15,391 bases of DNA from an uncultured Sulfitobacter sp. (GTDB lineage Bacteria; Pseudomonadota; Alphaproteobacteria; Rhodobacterales; Rhodobacteraceae). The stretch spans positions 1 to 15,391 of the forward strand of contig CALAIJ010000076.1 in assembly GCA_937923365.1 (NCBI GenBank), read 5' to 3'. The notes under the pieces were generated by a model. It saw only the letters and a list, made by a program, of their open reading frames with translations. It was not told where the DNA came from and made no database searches. Position numbers and translations under genes: made by a program. Positions within the stretch are counted from its first letter, which is position 1. Each line of letters opens with the position of its first letter. Below are positions 6,995 to 14,726 of this stretch, in pieces.

Positions 6995-7987
6995 AGGGGA
7001 AAACTGCGCACCCGATGTGCGCCAGCCGGGCAGTTCATTGTCCATAAAGTCCGCGATCTTGTGCAGACCGGCATCCTCCAGTGCAGTCTGCATCTGGCGC
7101 AGGACCCTTGGCATGAACTTTAGATAGCCGGCTTTGCCATCGCGGGTGTTCAAGCGCGGGAAAAGGCCGACCAGCCGCGTGTGCCGTTGCGCGCCCAGCA
7201 GATGGTACCGGGTCAGGATTTCATTGCGCGTACCGCAGGCGGGGGGCACCGCGTCAAGATAGCGCGTCAGCATGGCCGTCTCCAACCCTGGTGCCAGATC
7301 GCGACGTGCGTCTTGCAGCAGCGACATCAGATCGTATTCGGCGGCACCCGTCACAGCGTCCTGAAAATCAAGCAGGCCGCAGGCGGCAATTCCTTTGCGT
7401 CCGTCCAGCAACATCAGATTGTCGATGTGAAAATCACGCAGCACCAGTGTTTCGGGCGCGGCCAGGACAGGCTCAAGCGCATCGCGCCACAGGGCGCGGA
7501 ATTGCGTGTCAAAGTCAGCGATATCCACCTGCGGGGCAAAGGCGGGCAGAAACCACTCTGACAGGATAGAGATTTCGTCCAGCAGTGTCGTCATATCATA
7601 GGCCGGGGTGCGGATTGTTGTAGCAGGCTGGCTGTGCAGATGCACAAGCGCGTCGATGGCCAGTTCGTAGAGCGCGCCTTCGTCATGACCCTGCGCCAGC
7701 AGCGCGCCATATGTTGCGCTGCCAAAGTCCTCTATCAGGGCCAATCCGTTGGCAGGGTCGGTTCCGAAAACGTGCGGTGCACTTAGCCCCAGCGCGTTCA
7801 GGTGCGCGGCCACGCGGATGAAAGCGGCAAAGCCCACCGGATCGCTCGGGTCCTCCATCAGCAACTGCCCTGTGCCCGTCAGGCGGAAATAGCGCCGCGC
7901 AGAGGCATCCCCCGGCAAGGGCTCAAGGGCTGCGGCATCAAGGTTATGTTGCGCAAGAAATGCAGTGCGGGATAGGGTCTGCGCCAT
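6986..7987 (-). CDS. AmgK-like small-molecule phosphotransferase (aminoglycoside phosphotransferase family)
   Basis: A 333-residue kinase of the APH superfamily, close in pattern to the cell-wall amino-sugar kinases (AmgK, N-acetylmuramate/N-acetylglucosamine kinase). The N-terminal L-P-G-D-A-S-A-R-R-Y-F-R-L (24-36) is the typical glycine-loop region of that subgroup. The catalytic loop is L-R-D-F-H187-I-D189-N190 and the metal-binding motif L-L-D207-F-Q-D. AmgK normally sits beside the nucleotidyltransferase MurU and near tsaE; neither is here, so this may be a paralogue acting on another sugar or alcohol. It is 81 bases downstream of the amidohydrolase on the same strand and may be co-transcribed with it. 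The start ATG at 7987 has no strong ribosome site in front. Aminoglycoside resistance is unlikely given the close AmgK-like motifs. Confidence 0.85.
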   Translation of the reverse strand: MAQTLSRTAFLAQHNLDAAALEPLPGDASARRYFRLTGTGQLLMEDPSDPVGFAAFIRVAAHLNALGLSAPHVFGTDPANGLALIEDFGSATYGALLAQGHDEGALYELAIDALVHLHSQPATTIRTPAYDMTTLLDEISILSEWFLPAFAPQVDIADFDTQFRALWRDALEPVLAAPETLVLRDFHIDNLMLLDGRKGIAACGLLDFQDAVTGAAEYDLMSLLQDARRDLAPGLETAMLTRYLDAVPPACGTRNEILTRYHLLGAQRHTRLVGLFPRLNTRDGKAGYLKFMPRVLRQMQTALEDAGLHKIADFMDNELPGWRTSGAQFSPAR

Positions 7988-8068
7988 AGAACGTCAGGCT
8001 TTCGAAGTACAATTTTGCCCAGCAATAGGCGATTGACGCGGGTGTGGAAAGTCCTGCCCGTCCGCAAT

Positions 8069-9715
8069 CTATGCAGCGTGCACAATCTGGCCCTTCCAGA
8101 TGGTTTGCTGCGGCAGGACAGCGGCAATCTCGGGCGCGGGCATCTGGGTCAGGTCGGTTTGCAGAACGACAAAATCTGCCCATCTGCCCGCGATCAACGT
8201 GCCTGTGTCAGCCTCCATCCGCAATGACCGCGCGCCGTTTGTGGTGAACAGCGGTAGAGCCTGAGCCAAAGTGATTGCCTGCGCGGGGGCCAGAACTCCG
8301 GGGTAGGCGGGGTTCGCGTTGGTGCGGGTCAGCATCCCGGACAAGCCCGACCAAGGGTTCGCATCGGGGGCCGCTGCGGGCCAGTCAGAAGCATAGGTCA
8401 TTTCGGCCTTTGCGTGGACCAGATCGGCAATCCGGTGGTTCTTCTGCACGCGGTCTGCGCCCAGCAGAGCGGTTTGGATCGGTGTGCCGGGATTGGGGAA
8501 CCACATCTTTGGCGATTGCTCTGCCACGGCTCCCAGCTCTGCAAAACGGCCCAGATCGGCGTCAGAGACATAGTTGCAATGGGCGACTTCGTGGCGCAGC
8601 CCGCTTGGCCCATTGGCCGCACGCGCCGCCGCAATCGCGTCCAGACCTTTGCGAATGGCGTTGCTGCCCACCGCATGCATCTTGACGGTGTAGCCGCGTG
8701 CATCCAGATCAATCAGCATCTGGTTCAGGGTTGCGGGTTTGATAAGCAAGGTTGCGTCCGGATCATGGCTGCCCACGTCATAGCCGCCTTCAGCCAGATA
8801 GGGCTCAATGAAAGAGGCGGTAAAACCGGGGACCACGCCGTCCAGAAACAGCTTCGCAAAATCGGTGCGGATGTTGGTGCTGGCGTAGGTGCGGCGCAAG
8901 CGGTCCATGTCATCCATAGGGACAAGGCTGTCGCCCAAGGGGCTGGAATGCACGATATGTGCGGCCATGTGCAGCGTCAGTTCATTGCGCGCATCCGCAG
9001 CATGATAGGCGCGCAGTTCTTCTTCGAAAGCCATCGGTTCTTTGAACGCGGTGAAGCCAAGGCTGTTGAAGTAGCGTACAAATTCACGGGATGCGTCAGC
9101 CAGTTGTGCCTCTGTTCGGTCCACCAAAGTGCGTATGGGTGCGCCCGCTGTTTCGGCCAGTATGCCGTTGGGTTTGCCCGTTGCCGGATCGCGTTCGATC
9201 ACACCACCGGCGACGTCTTTGGCATCGTCGCCAATGCCCGCCATCTGCAAGGCGCGGGAATTGCACCACAAGATGTGCTGGCTTGCGTCATGCAAAACAA
9301 TCATGTGGTCGGTCGATATGGCATCCAGCAAAGCGCGGGGGTTCGCCCCCATCTCTTCGCGCATCACAGGGCGCCAAGGGCCGCCATAGACGATCTGGTC
9401 GGGGCTGTTTTGTTTGCATCTGTCGCGCGTCGCCTCAAGCAGTTGATCCAAACTGGCGGCAAAGCCCACGTAGATATCATACAGCGTTCGGCATGCACCC
9501 CAAAGCGCGTGGGTGTGGCTTTCGACCAGTCCAGGCATCACGAATTGGCCGTACAGGTCGTGCAACTTGGTGTGGGGGCCTTGCAGGTTCAGCACGTCTT
9601 TGTCAGCGCCTACCGCCAGCAGGCGACCACCGCGCACCGCAAGTGCTTGGGCGTGTGGGGTGGCGGGATCCATCGTCAGGATGGAGCCGTTGTGCCAGAT
9701 ATGATCGGCCTGCAT
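8069..9715 (-). CDS. YtcJ-like metal-dependent amidohydrolase
   Basis: A 548-residue amidohydrolase of the YtcJ/AepA-like group (amidohydrolase family 3). Metal-site residues visible are H67-T-H69 after M-P-G-L-V-E-S, H347 in K-M-H-A-V-G, H375/H379 in H-E-V-A-H-C, and D444 in Y-A-S-D-W-P. K225 (F-K-E-P) and K298 (A-K-L-F-L-D-G) are in regions that hold the active-site lysine or support it. The C terminus has the usual R-W-A-D-F-V-V-L barrel-closing sandwich segment. The reading frame extends up to 9868, but the ATG at 9715 is preceded by a GAGGAAGGG ribosome site and overlaps the permease stop as TGATG. It is cytosolic (no signal peptide). The substrate is probably an amide, imide or formyl-type compound imported by the TRAP system encoded just before it; that link is inferred from coupling. 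Confidence 0.93.
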   Translation of the reverse strand: MQADHIWHNGSILTMDPATPHAQALAVRGGRLLAVGADKDVLNLQGPHTKLHDLYGQFVMPGLVESHTHALWGACRTLYDIYVGFAASLDQLLEATRDRCKQNSPDQIVYGGPWRPVMREEMGANPRALLDAISTDHMIVLHDASQHILWCNSRALQMAGIGDDAKDVAGGVIERDPATGKPNGILAETAGAPIRTLVDRTEAQLADASREFVRYFNSLGFTAFKEPMAFEEELRAYHAADARNELTLHMAAHIVHSSPLGDSLVPMDDMDRLRRTYASTNIRTDFAKLFLDGVVPGFTASFIEPYLAEGGYDVGSHDPDATLLIKPATLNQMLIDLDARGYTVKMHAVGSNAIRKGLDAIAAARAANGPSGLRHEVAHCNYVSDADLGRFAELGAVAEQSPKMWFPNPGTPIQTALLGADRVQKNHRIADLVHAKAEMTYASDWPAAAPDANPWSGLSGMLTRTNANPAYPGVLAPAQAITLAQALPLFTTNGARSLRMEADTGTLIAGRWADFVVLQTDLTQMPAPEIAAVLPQQTIWKGQIVHAA

Positions 9716-12075
9716 CAGGTCATCCCTTCCTCGGCAGTTCGGGTGGCTTTGGTGCGCACAAAATGCACCCCCAGCCATAGTAGTGCCACACCCGCAGCGG
9801 GCCCGTAGATGGTCGCTTCGCCACTGATCACGGCGGCGGCAAGCCCAAGGCGCAGCGCCACATCCCACAAAGGCAATGCCGCATGATCGTGGCGGGCCAA
9901 GGCGCTTGAGAGCAGGTAAAGCGCCAGCACAAGCCGCGCCAGCAAAAGGCCAAGAGCAGACCAGTAGATCGTACCGTCATAGCCCGGCAGGTAGCCGCCA
10001 CCCGCACCAGCCGCAGGGTCTTTGACAGCCGCATCAATCAGCAGCAGTTCCGGGTAGAAGGCAAAGACAAACGGGATCACAAAAAGCACGATGCCGGAGC
10101 GGACGGCGGAGAAACCTGTGCGCATCGGGTCTGCTTTGGTGATGGTCGAGGCCGCGAATGCAGCCAATGCAACGGGCGGTGTGATCGCGGATGCCACCGC
10201 AAAATAGAAGATGAACATATGCGCCGTGAATGTCGCGATCCCAAGGCCGATCAGCAGCGGCCCCATCAATAGCGCCACATTGATGTAGGCAGGCACCGCA
10301 GGCATGCCCATGCCCAACAAGACCGCCAGCGACATGGTCACAAAAAGGGCGATGAACTGGAACAGCACCGATCCGCTACCGCCAAGATCCAGCGCCAGCA
10401 AAAAGCCCAGAACATCTACGGCCACATCCTTGGAGAGGCCTGTGAAGGTCAGGCAGACATCAATGACAGTCACGGCCAGAAACATCAGATAGAGCGTGGC
10501 GATAGTGATGCCGGATTCTGAAAGCGCGTCCAGCAGCAGCTTGGGCTTGCGCCGGAAATCACGGTCCAGAAACAGCAGCACCGCCACAAGGAAAGCCGCC
10601 CACCAGCCCGCAGCCCCTGCATTTCCGGCAGCATTTTGCAGCAGTTCCAGCAGCCAGGGCATCTCGACCGCGCGGCACAGGCCGTTTGTTGTCTCGGTCA
10701 CAGCGCCCATCAGGCTGCCCATCCAGCCGCAGCCGACTTCGTCTTTCGGGGTCAGCAGCAGGAACAGGATCAGCAAGATCGGCAGAAAGATCTGCAGCAG
10801 ATGGATGCGGTCGGCGCGTGTCAGCTTCATCTCGTCTGAAACCTCGCCCACGGCTTTGATCCCTTGCTTGCGGGACTGGAACACGACCGACAGGAAGAGG
10901 CACAAGAAGTATGCCATCGCAGGAATGGTCGCCGCGATGATGATCTCGCGGTAGGGCACGGCCGTAAGGGCCGCGAGGATAAAGGCCGCGACCCCCATCA
11001 CCGGTGGCATGATCGAGCCGCCAGAGGAGGCGGCAGCCTCCACCCCGCCTGCAAAGACCTTGGAGAAGCCGCGCTTGATCATCATCGGGATGGTCAGCAC
11101 CCCTGTGGACAGGACGTTGACCACCGGCCCGCCTGTGATCGTGCCGAACATGGCCGATGAGACGATGGCCGCATGTGCAGGTCCGCCGCGCAAGTTGCGG
11201 GTCCACAGGAAGGCGATCTTGATCAGCGCCTGCCCCCCCGCCGATTTGCCGAACAGCGATCCCAGCATGATGTAGGGGAAGACAACGTTCAGCGTCACAT
11301 GCATGAAGCGCCCCAGAATGCCCGAAGCGTTGTTGACGAGCGCATCGTTCACGTTGGGAATGCCGTCCAGAAAGGTGCGCGGCTCTCCGCCCAGCTTGGT
11401 GACGAGGTATTTGTTGATGTCATCCGCGCCCCAGAAGTACCAGACGAAGACTGTTCCGATCGTGTAAAGGGCGATGGCCATCGAGATGGCGACAAGCGGG
11501 AATCCCCAGACCTTGATGTTGTAGCCAAGAAACACCAGCATCGAGACGCCCATAATCACGGCCAGCCAGACGCCCGTTGTATTCAGGCACTTGGGATCAT
11601 CCACTGTGTCGGGAACCGGCAGCCCGTATTCTTCGGCAAAGGCCACTGCGTCTATGAGGGCGGTTTCCATCAGCGCGGCGCGGTCGCCGGTGATCTGGTC
11701 GATCAGGCAGACCGAGGAAATCTCGATCAGGTAGGACAGGGCAATCGCAAGGGCCGCCAGCACAAGGGCCACGTCCATGAACAACCCGAACCCGCGTTTC
11801 AGCGGCGTTGCGTTCACCCAGTCGCGCCACATGGATTGTTTGAGCGCGACAATCGCCATCATCCAGAAAAAGGTGATCGGATAGAACCATTCAGGCGGGA
11901 AGCGGCGCACGGCGATCTTGTCGGTGCCCAGAATTGCGTGGATAGCCTCGTCCAGCCCCGGGATTGCGGGCATGGAATTCACGATGCCCACCAACACCAT
12001 GACCAAAGCCATCACATAGATGATGGTGCCTGCGAGTTTACCCGGTTCGGGTGGCGTATCGGAGGCGTCGGACAT
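9715..12075 (-). CDS. TRAP transporter fused permease, TAXI type (4TM/12TM fusion)
   Basis: A 786-residue integral membrane protein, the single-chain form of the small and large TRAP permease subunits that partners TAXI-family binding proteins. N-terminal hydrophobic segments begin near residue 14, with others near 66-80, 100-122 and 169-215. The large domain carries two pore-repeat motifs: S351-G-G-S-I-M-P-P-V-M-G361 and L-G-M-G-M-P-A-V-P-A-Y (587-597), the second followed by I-T-P-P-V-A-L. A loop around 445-490 with two Cys (449 and 467) is probably periplasmic. Extra C-terminal membrane segments follow near 705-770. The ATG at 12075 has no convincing ribosome site, suggesting low translation relative to the binding protein. 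The protein uses an ion gradient to import the ligand delivered by the binding protein. Confidence 0.95.
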   Translation of the reverse strand: MSDASDTPPEPGKLAGTIIYVMALVMVLVGIVNSMPAIPGLDEAIHAILGTDKIAVRRFPPEWFYPITFFWMMAIVALKQSMWRDWVNATPLKRGFGLFMDVALVLAALAIALSYLIEISSVCLIDQITGDRAALMETALIDAVAFAEEYGLPVPDTVDDPKCLNTTGVWLAVIMGVSMLVFLGYNIKVWGFPLVAISMAIALYTIGTVFVWYFWGADDINKYLVTKLGGEPRTFLDGIPNVNDALVNNASGILGRFMHVTLNVVFPYIMLGSLFGKSAGGQALIKIAFLWTRNLRGGPAHAAIVSSAMFGTITGGPVVNVLSTGVLTIPMMIKRGFSKVFAGGVEAAASSGGSIMPPVMGVAAFILAALTAVPYREIIIAATIPAMAYFLCLFLSVVFQSRKQGIKAVGEVSDEMKLTRADRIHLLQIFLPILLILFLLLTPKDEVGCGWMGSLMGAVTETTNGLCRAVEMPWLLELLQNAAGNAGAAGWWAAFLVAVLLFLDRDFRRKPKLLLDALSESGITIATLYLMFLAVTVIDVCLTFTGLSKDVAVDVLGFLLALDLGGSGSVLFQFIALFVTMSLAVLLGMGMPAVPAYINVALLMGPLLIGLGIATFTAHMFIFYFAVASAITPPVALAAFAASTITKADPMRTGFSAVRSGIVLFVIPFVFAFYPELLLIDAAVKDPAAGAGGGYLPGYDGTIYWSALGLLLARLVLALYLLSSALARHDHAALPLWDVALRLGLAAAVISGEATIYGPAAGVALLWLGVHFVRTKATRTAEEGMT

Positions 12076-12106
12076 GTGCGTTCATTCTGAGGCTAGGGGC
12101 AGGAGC

Positions 12107-12147
12107 GTTTCGGGCCACGCGTGAGCGCCGCCCGAAACCAGTTTCGG
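12107..12147 (-). promoter_or_regulatory. Nested inverted repeat between binding-protein and permease genes
   Basis: Three related arms lie in this 82-base gap: GTTTCGGGC (12107-12115), GCCCGAAAC (12130-12138) and GTTTCGG (12141-12147). The middle arm can pair with the first (9 bp, 14-base loop) or with the last (7 bp on paper with a 2-base loop, in practice 5-6 bp). In the minus-strand transcript this lies 10 bases after the binding-protein stop. No U-run follows, so it is more likely a 3'-end-stabilising or attenuating structure than an intrinsic terminator. Confidence 0.6.
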
Positions 12148-12157
12148 ATCGCAAAGA

Positions 12158-13210
12158 TCAGGATGCGGGCTTGGCGCAATCAGGGATCTCGTAGCCAGCC
12201 TCTTCCCATGCGCGGATGGCGCCGGGGTGGTATTTGTACGGGCTTGGGCCGCAAACACCGTTGGCAGGATCGTCAAAGCCGACGTTGGAGGCAAATGGCG
12301 CCTTCGCCATCAGCTCCGGCAGCGTGTCGATGAAGGCTTTGGTCAGCTGATAGGCCATGTCCTCGTCCATGTTCTTGTTCACGCCGATGGACCCTTGGGT
12401 GGACATGCCACGGAAGGTGTCGTCTTCGGAGATCACGGTCCAGCTTTCGCCCAGGGCGGCATTGATCTGGGACACAGGTGCGGTAAAGCCCGCGTTGCCC
12501 GGTGCCTTGAGATACTTCGCCATGCCGTCGCTTTCATAGGCAGCTTTCGGGATGGACCACGCGGTCATCCGGCCACCGGCACCCAACTCCGTGGTGCGCG
12601 CATTGGGAAAGAGTTCGGGCAGGAACGCGGCATCCACCGATCCGTCGCCGATTACGGCAGTGATCTGGCCCCAGTCGGATTGCTTGCCGGTATAGCCGTC
12701 ACCGTCCTTGAGACCTGCAATGATCTGAATGAGCGAACGGGCGTTGTTCAGTGCCGCGCCACGGGGCGGGCCATTGGCGATCGTGCGCCCCTCAAGGTCT
12801 TCCCAGCCGTTCACACCTTTGCTGTCGAACGCCATCAGAAAGAAGACACCCAAGGAGTAGGGGGCAAGCATCCGCAGGTTCTCGGCTAGTTCGGCACCTT
12901 TCTCTGCACCCACGCTGGTGTAGGGGCCCACACCGCGGCTCAGCAGGAACGGCAGGATCAGCGGCATTACCGCGATGTCTGTCTTGCCTTCGGCGACGTT
13001 CTGGACCGAGTTGGTCAACACGGCAGAATCGTTCAACTGCATGTTCGCGATGCCTTTTTGCGAGGCAACTTCGGCCAGATGTGCCGGCCCCAGATAGGCA
13101 GAGCCGCCGGGCGAGACCGTCTCGACCGTGAGATTTGATTGCGCGAAGGCGCTGGTTGCTGCCAGTACAGCCGCGCCTGTCAGGCTTGTGAAAGACCAGA
13201 ATTTTGTCAT
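12158..13210 (-). CDS. TAXI-family TRAP transporter solute-binding protein
   Basis: Periplasmic ligand-binding protein of 350 residues. The ATG at 13210 gives a clean Sec signal: a Lys-containing start, a hydrophobic core (L10-A18) and cleavage after A-F-A at residue 23. The frame extends upstream to 13312, but that would bury the signal sequence; GGGGG lies just before the chosen start. The first mature segment (T-V-S-P-G-G-S-A-Y-L-G) and the D-I-A-V-M-P and I-A-N-G-P-P-R-G stretches fit the TAXI (TRAP-associated extracytoplasmic immunogenic) fold. Two Cys near the C terminus could form a disulfide. It is the first gene of the transporter-amidohydrolase operon and should set its specificity. 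The ligand cannot be read from the sequence; glutamate-like and other small organic ligands are known in the family. Confidence 0.92.
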   Translation of the reverse strand: MTKFWSFTSLTGAAVLAATSAFAQSNLTVETVSPGGSAYLGPAHLAEVASQKGIANMQLNDSAVLTNSVQNVAEGKTDIAVMPLILPFLLSRGVGPYTSVGAEKGAELAENLRMLAPYSLGVFFLMAFDSKGVNGWEDLEGRTIANGPPRGAALNNARSLIQIIAGLKDGDGYTGKQSDWGQITAVIGDGSVDAAFLPELFPNARTTELGAGGRMTAWSIPKAAYESDGMAKYLKAPGNAGFTAPVSQINAALGESWTVISEDDTFRGMSTQGSIGVNKNMDEDMAYQLTKAFIDTLPELMAKAPFASNVGFDDPANGVCGPSPYKYHPGAIRAWEEAGYEIPDCAKPAS

Positions 13211-13231
13211 TGGATTCCCCCCATGGAATGG

Positions 13232-13256
13232 CTTGATTTTTGCATGAATAATCAAG
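13232..13256. promoter_or_regulatory. Candidate operator: dyad CTTGATT-N11-AATCAAG
   Basis: Perfect 7-bp arms around an 11-base centre, with two further pairs inside. It lies 22-46 bases before the binding-protein start, inside the probable promoter or leader. The size fits a homodimeric regulator such as a GntR-, LacI- or IclR-type protein, but no regulator gene is in the window. Confidence 0.4.
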
Positions 13257-13279
13257 TGTTCCACAATTTTGGCGAAAAA

Positions 13280-13304
13280 GACAGAATTTATGGCCAGTTC
13301 TGTC
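13280..13304. promoter_or_regulatory. Candidate operator: dyad GACAGAA-N11-TTCTGTC
   Basis: Perfect 7-bp arms with an 11-base centre, the same geometry as the dyad at 13232-13256. The centres are 48 bases apart. The arms differ in sequence, so they may bind different proteins, or one may be chance. It lies 70-94 bases before the binding-protein start. Confidence 0.35.
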
Positions 13305-13454
13305 AGGCACAATCCGAAGAACGCGCGCGGCGTCTGACGTCCCGTTATGGTGGGGAAGCCTGCAGAAAAAAGTCGCGCCGAGCCTAGGATTGCCGATTGC
13401 AGGGGGCTTCAGGTACGTGCTGTCGGGATCAGGCGCGCGCCGCGCGAAATATTA

Positions 13455-13489
13455 GGCGGGGCGGTGGCACAATGCCAGCACGCCCCGCC
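13455..13489 (-). terminator. Probable intrinsic terminator of the cytochrome operon
   Basis: GGCGGGGCG (13455-13463) pairs perfectly with CGCCCCGCC (13481-13489), and the loop region holds a further stem TGGCA/TGCCA (13465-13469 and 13473-13477). In the minus-strand transcript the GC-rich stem is followed by UAAUAUUU, a modest U-rich tail. It lies 24-58 bases after the stop of the cytochrome gene. Confidence 0.65.
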
Positions 13490-13491
13490 CC

Positions 13492-13523
13492 GCTGCCGAT
13501 AGAGGAAGAGGGCTATCGGCAGC
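13492..13523 (-). other. 11-bp inverted repeat overlapping the cytochrome stop codon
   Basis: GCTGCCGATAG (13492-13502) and CTATCGGCAGC (13513-13523) are perfect arms around a 10-base loop. The right arm contains the TAG stop and last codons of the c-type cytochrome gene. A GC-rich stretch rather than a U-run follows, so alone it is not a terminator; together with the next hairpin it may protect the mRNA 3' end or make termination firm. Confidence 0.6.
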
Positions 13524-14715
13524 TGTTCGCTGTGGTCGAAGAGCAAGCGCGCATCAGCGACCAGATGAAATCGGTCTGCATGGTCGTCACGGTCTGGCCC
13601 GAGAAAAACCATTTCGGGTCAGGGGCCCCGACGCTGCCGAGTTTCGCAGGGGGCGGGTTGAAAAACCCGTTGAAGGTGCCGCTGGCATCATAGGCCGCGC
13701 GGGCATGGCAGGTGATGCAGCTTGAACTGTCCTGGAAACCCCGTTCGATCACCGAATTGGCCAGAATGGTCGGGCGCCCGCGGCTGTCGACAAAGTCGAT
13801 CTGTGTGCCGCGCAGAACGTAGTTCTCCCACTTGGTGCCGGAGACCACTGCCGGCGCCTTGTCGCAGCCACTTGGTGCGTTGGGGCAGGTGTAGGCGTCA
13901 AACGACGGGGCCAGCCACCCTTCGTGACCGGGAACGCCGCCGCCCACCGCGCTGTCTTTGTTGTCTACGTGTTCGAATGTCGCCCAGAACCAGTTTGGCA
14001 AATCCTTGGTGGTGATGTGCAAAGCTGTCAGGCCGAAGGGGCGGGTGGTACCCGCGCTGTTGACCACATCCACCCAGTGATAGCGCGGTTTTTCGGCCTC
14101 TGTGATGATACGCCAGCGCGCCTTGATCTCTTTGGCGTTGGCTGGGAAATTCATCACGCCGCTGGCAGGGTCAAAGGCAGCTTGCAGCCCTTCGGTGTTA
14201 TAGAGCGTGTTGTCGCGGACAAAGGCATAGGTTGTCTCGTTCATCCGCGTTTCATTGCCGAAAGGGCTGTCGTCATCGATCTGCGGCATCGCCCCGCCGC
14301 CCAAGAGCGCCAGTTGCTGCAAGGCAAGCGCATCAAACTCGGACGCGTCCCGGGAGGCGACGGCTGTCGCACCCGTCAGCCATGGGCCGGGGTCTGTGCC
14401 GCTGTCCGAAAAGACGGCATCTTGTGACCCGCGCCGCACGTTGCGCCAAAGCTCCCATGTGGTCAGGCCATCATCGCCCAGCGCTTTGCCAGCATCGGCC
14501 GACTGCGTTGCAACATTGCCGGGCCAGCTGAGGGCAACGAACAGTTGCCATGCATAGCAGTCAGGCTCCAGCATGGTGGCAAGACTGTCGTTGGGCTCAA
14601 GCCACAGATCGGCGCCCGCGCTTAAGTGATCGGTGCAATCTGCTTGTGCGGCGGTCGTGCCGGCCAGCGCGACAGCGCCTGCCAACGTCAGTGTTTTGAT
14701 ATAGTGGCGGTACAT
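13513..14715 (-). CDS. Exported protein with a single c-type heme site, family not identified
   Basis: A 400-residue precursor. A Sec signal is clear (K7, hydrophobic core 9-20, cleavage after A-Q-A at residue 25), so the mature protein is periplasmic. One heme c attachment motif, S-S-C333-I-T-C336-H337-A-R-A, lies near the C terminus. Six more Cys (27, 53, 277, 284, 391, 399) could make three disulfides. The long N-terminal part is rich in Trp and Tyr (W-Q-L-F, W-E-L-W-R-N, N-W-F-W-A-T-F-E-H) and does not match a cytochrome fold I recognise; a second catalytic or binding domain is likely. The start ATG follows AAAGGA at a 7-base spacing, and the stop of the upstream gene overlaps that ribosome site, so the two are co-transcribed. 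I cannot name a function; electron transfer from a periplasmic oxidation is the general inference. Confidence 0.85.
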   Translation of the reverse strand: MYRHYIKTLTLAGAVALAGTTAAQADCTDHLSAGADLWLEPNDSLATMLEPDCYAWQLFVALSWPGNVATQSADAGKALGDDGLTTWELWRNVRRGSQDAVFSDSGTDPGPWLTGATAVASRDASEFDALALQQLALLGGGAMPQIDDDSPFGNETRMNETTYAFVRDNTLYNTEGLQAAFDPASGVMNFPANAKEIKARWRIITEAEKPRYHWVDVVNSAGTTRPFGLTALHITTKDLPNWFWATFEHVDNKDSAVGGGVPGHEGWLAPSFDAYTCPNAPSGCDKAPAVVSGTKWENYVLRGTQIDFVDSRGRPTILANSVIERGFQDSSSCITCHARAAYDASGTFNGFFNPPPAKLGSVGAPDPKWFFSGQTVTTMQTDFIWSLMRACSSTTANSCR

Positions 14716-14726
14716 GTCGGGTCCTT

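Larger units (their letters stand above)
13211..13512. other. Intergenic region of about 300 bases: promoter area plus 3' hairpins
   Basis: I see no convincing gene on either strand. The left part (13211-13310) is AT-richer than the surroundings and must hold the promoter of the minus-strand transporter operon; I could not fix -35 and -10 boxes with confidence. It contains two 25-bp dyads, listed separately. The middle (13311-13450) shows nothing I can name. The right part holds two hairpins ending the minus-strand cytochrome operon. Confidence 0.6.

Noticed and set aside
6986..7987. Aminoglycoside resistance gene
   Set aside because: The kinase shares the APH fold, but its glycine-loop and catalytic-loop patterns match AmgK-like sugar kinases and there is no mobile or resistance context.
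8414..9808. 464-codon open frame on the plus strand
   Set aside because: It is the antisense shadow of the amidohydrolase, whose metal-binding residues are intact; no motif is seen in the shadow.
9716..9868. Upstream extension of the amidohydrolase frame to 9868
   Set aside because: It runs inside the permease gene; the ATG at 9715 has a strong ribosome site and a typical family start.
11173..12090. 305-codon open frame on the plus strand
   Set aside because: It lies opposite the TRAP permease and gives a His/Asp-rich translation without domain pattern.
13211..13312. Upstream extension of the binding-protein frame to 13312
   Set aside because: It would place 34 residues before a textbook signal peptide and would cover the presumed promoter region.
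13139..13693. Small plus-strand open frames between the binding-protein and cytochrome genes
   Set aside because: They overlap the ends of both minus-strand genes, have no ribosome site, and run through the hairpins; the translations look random.
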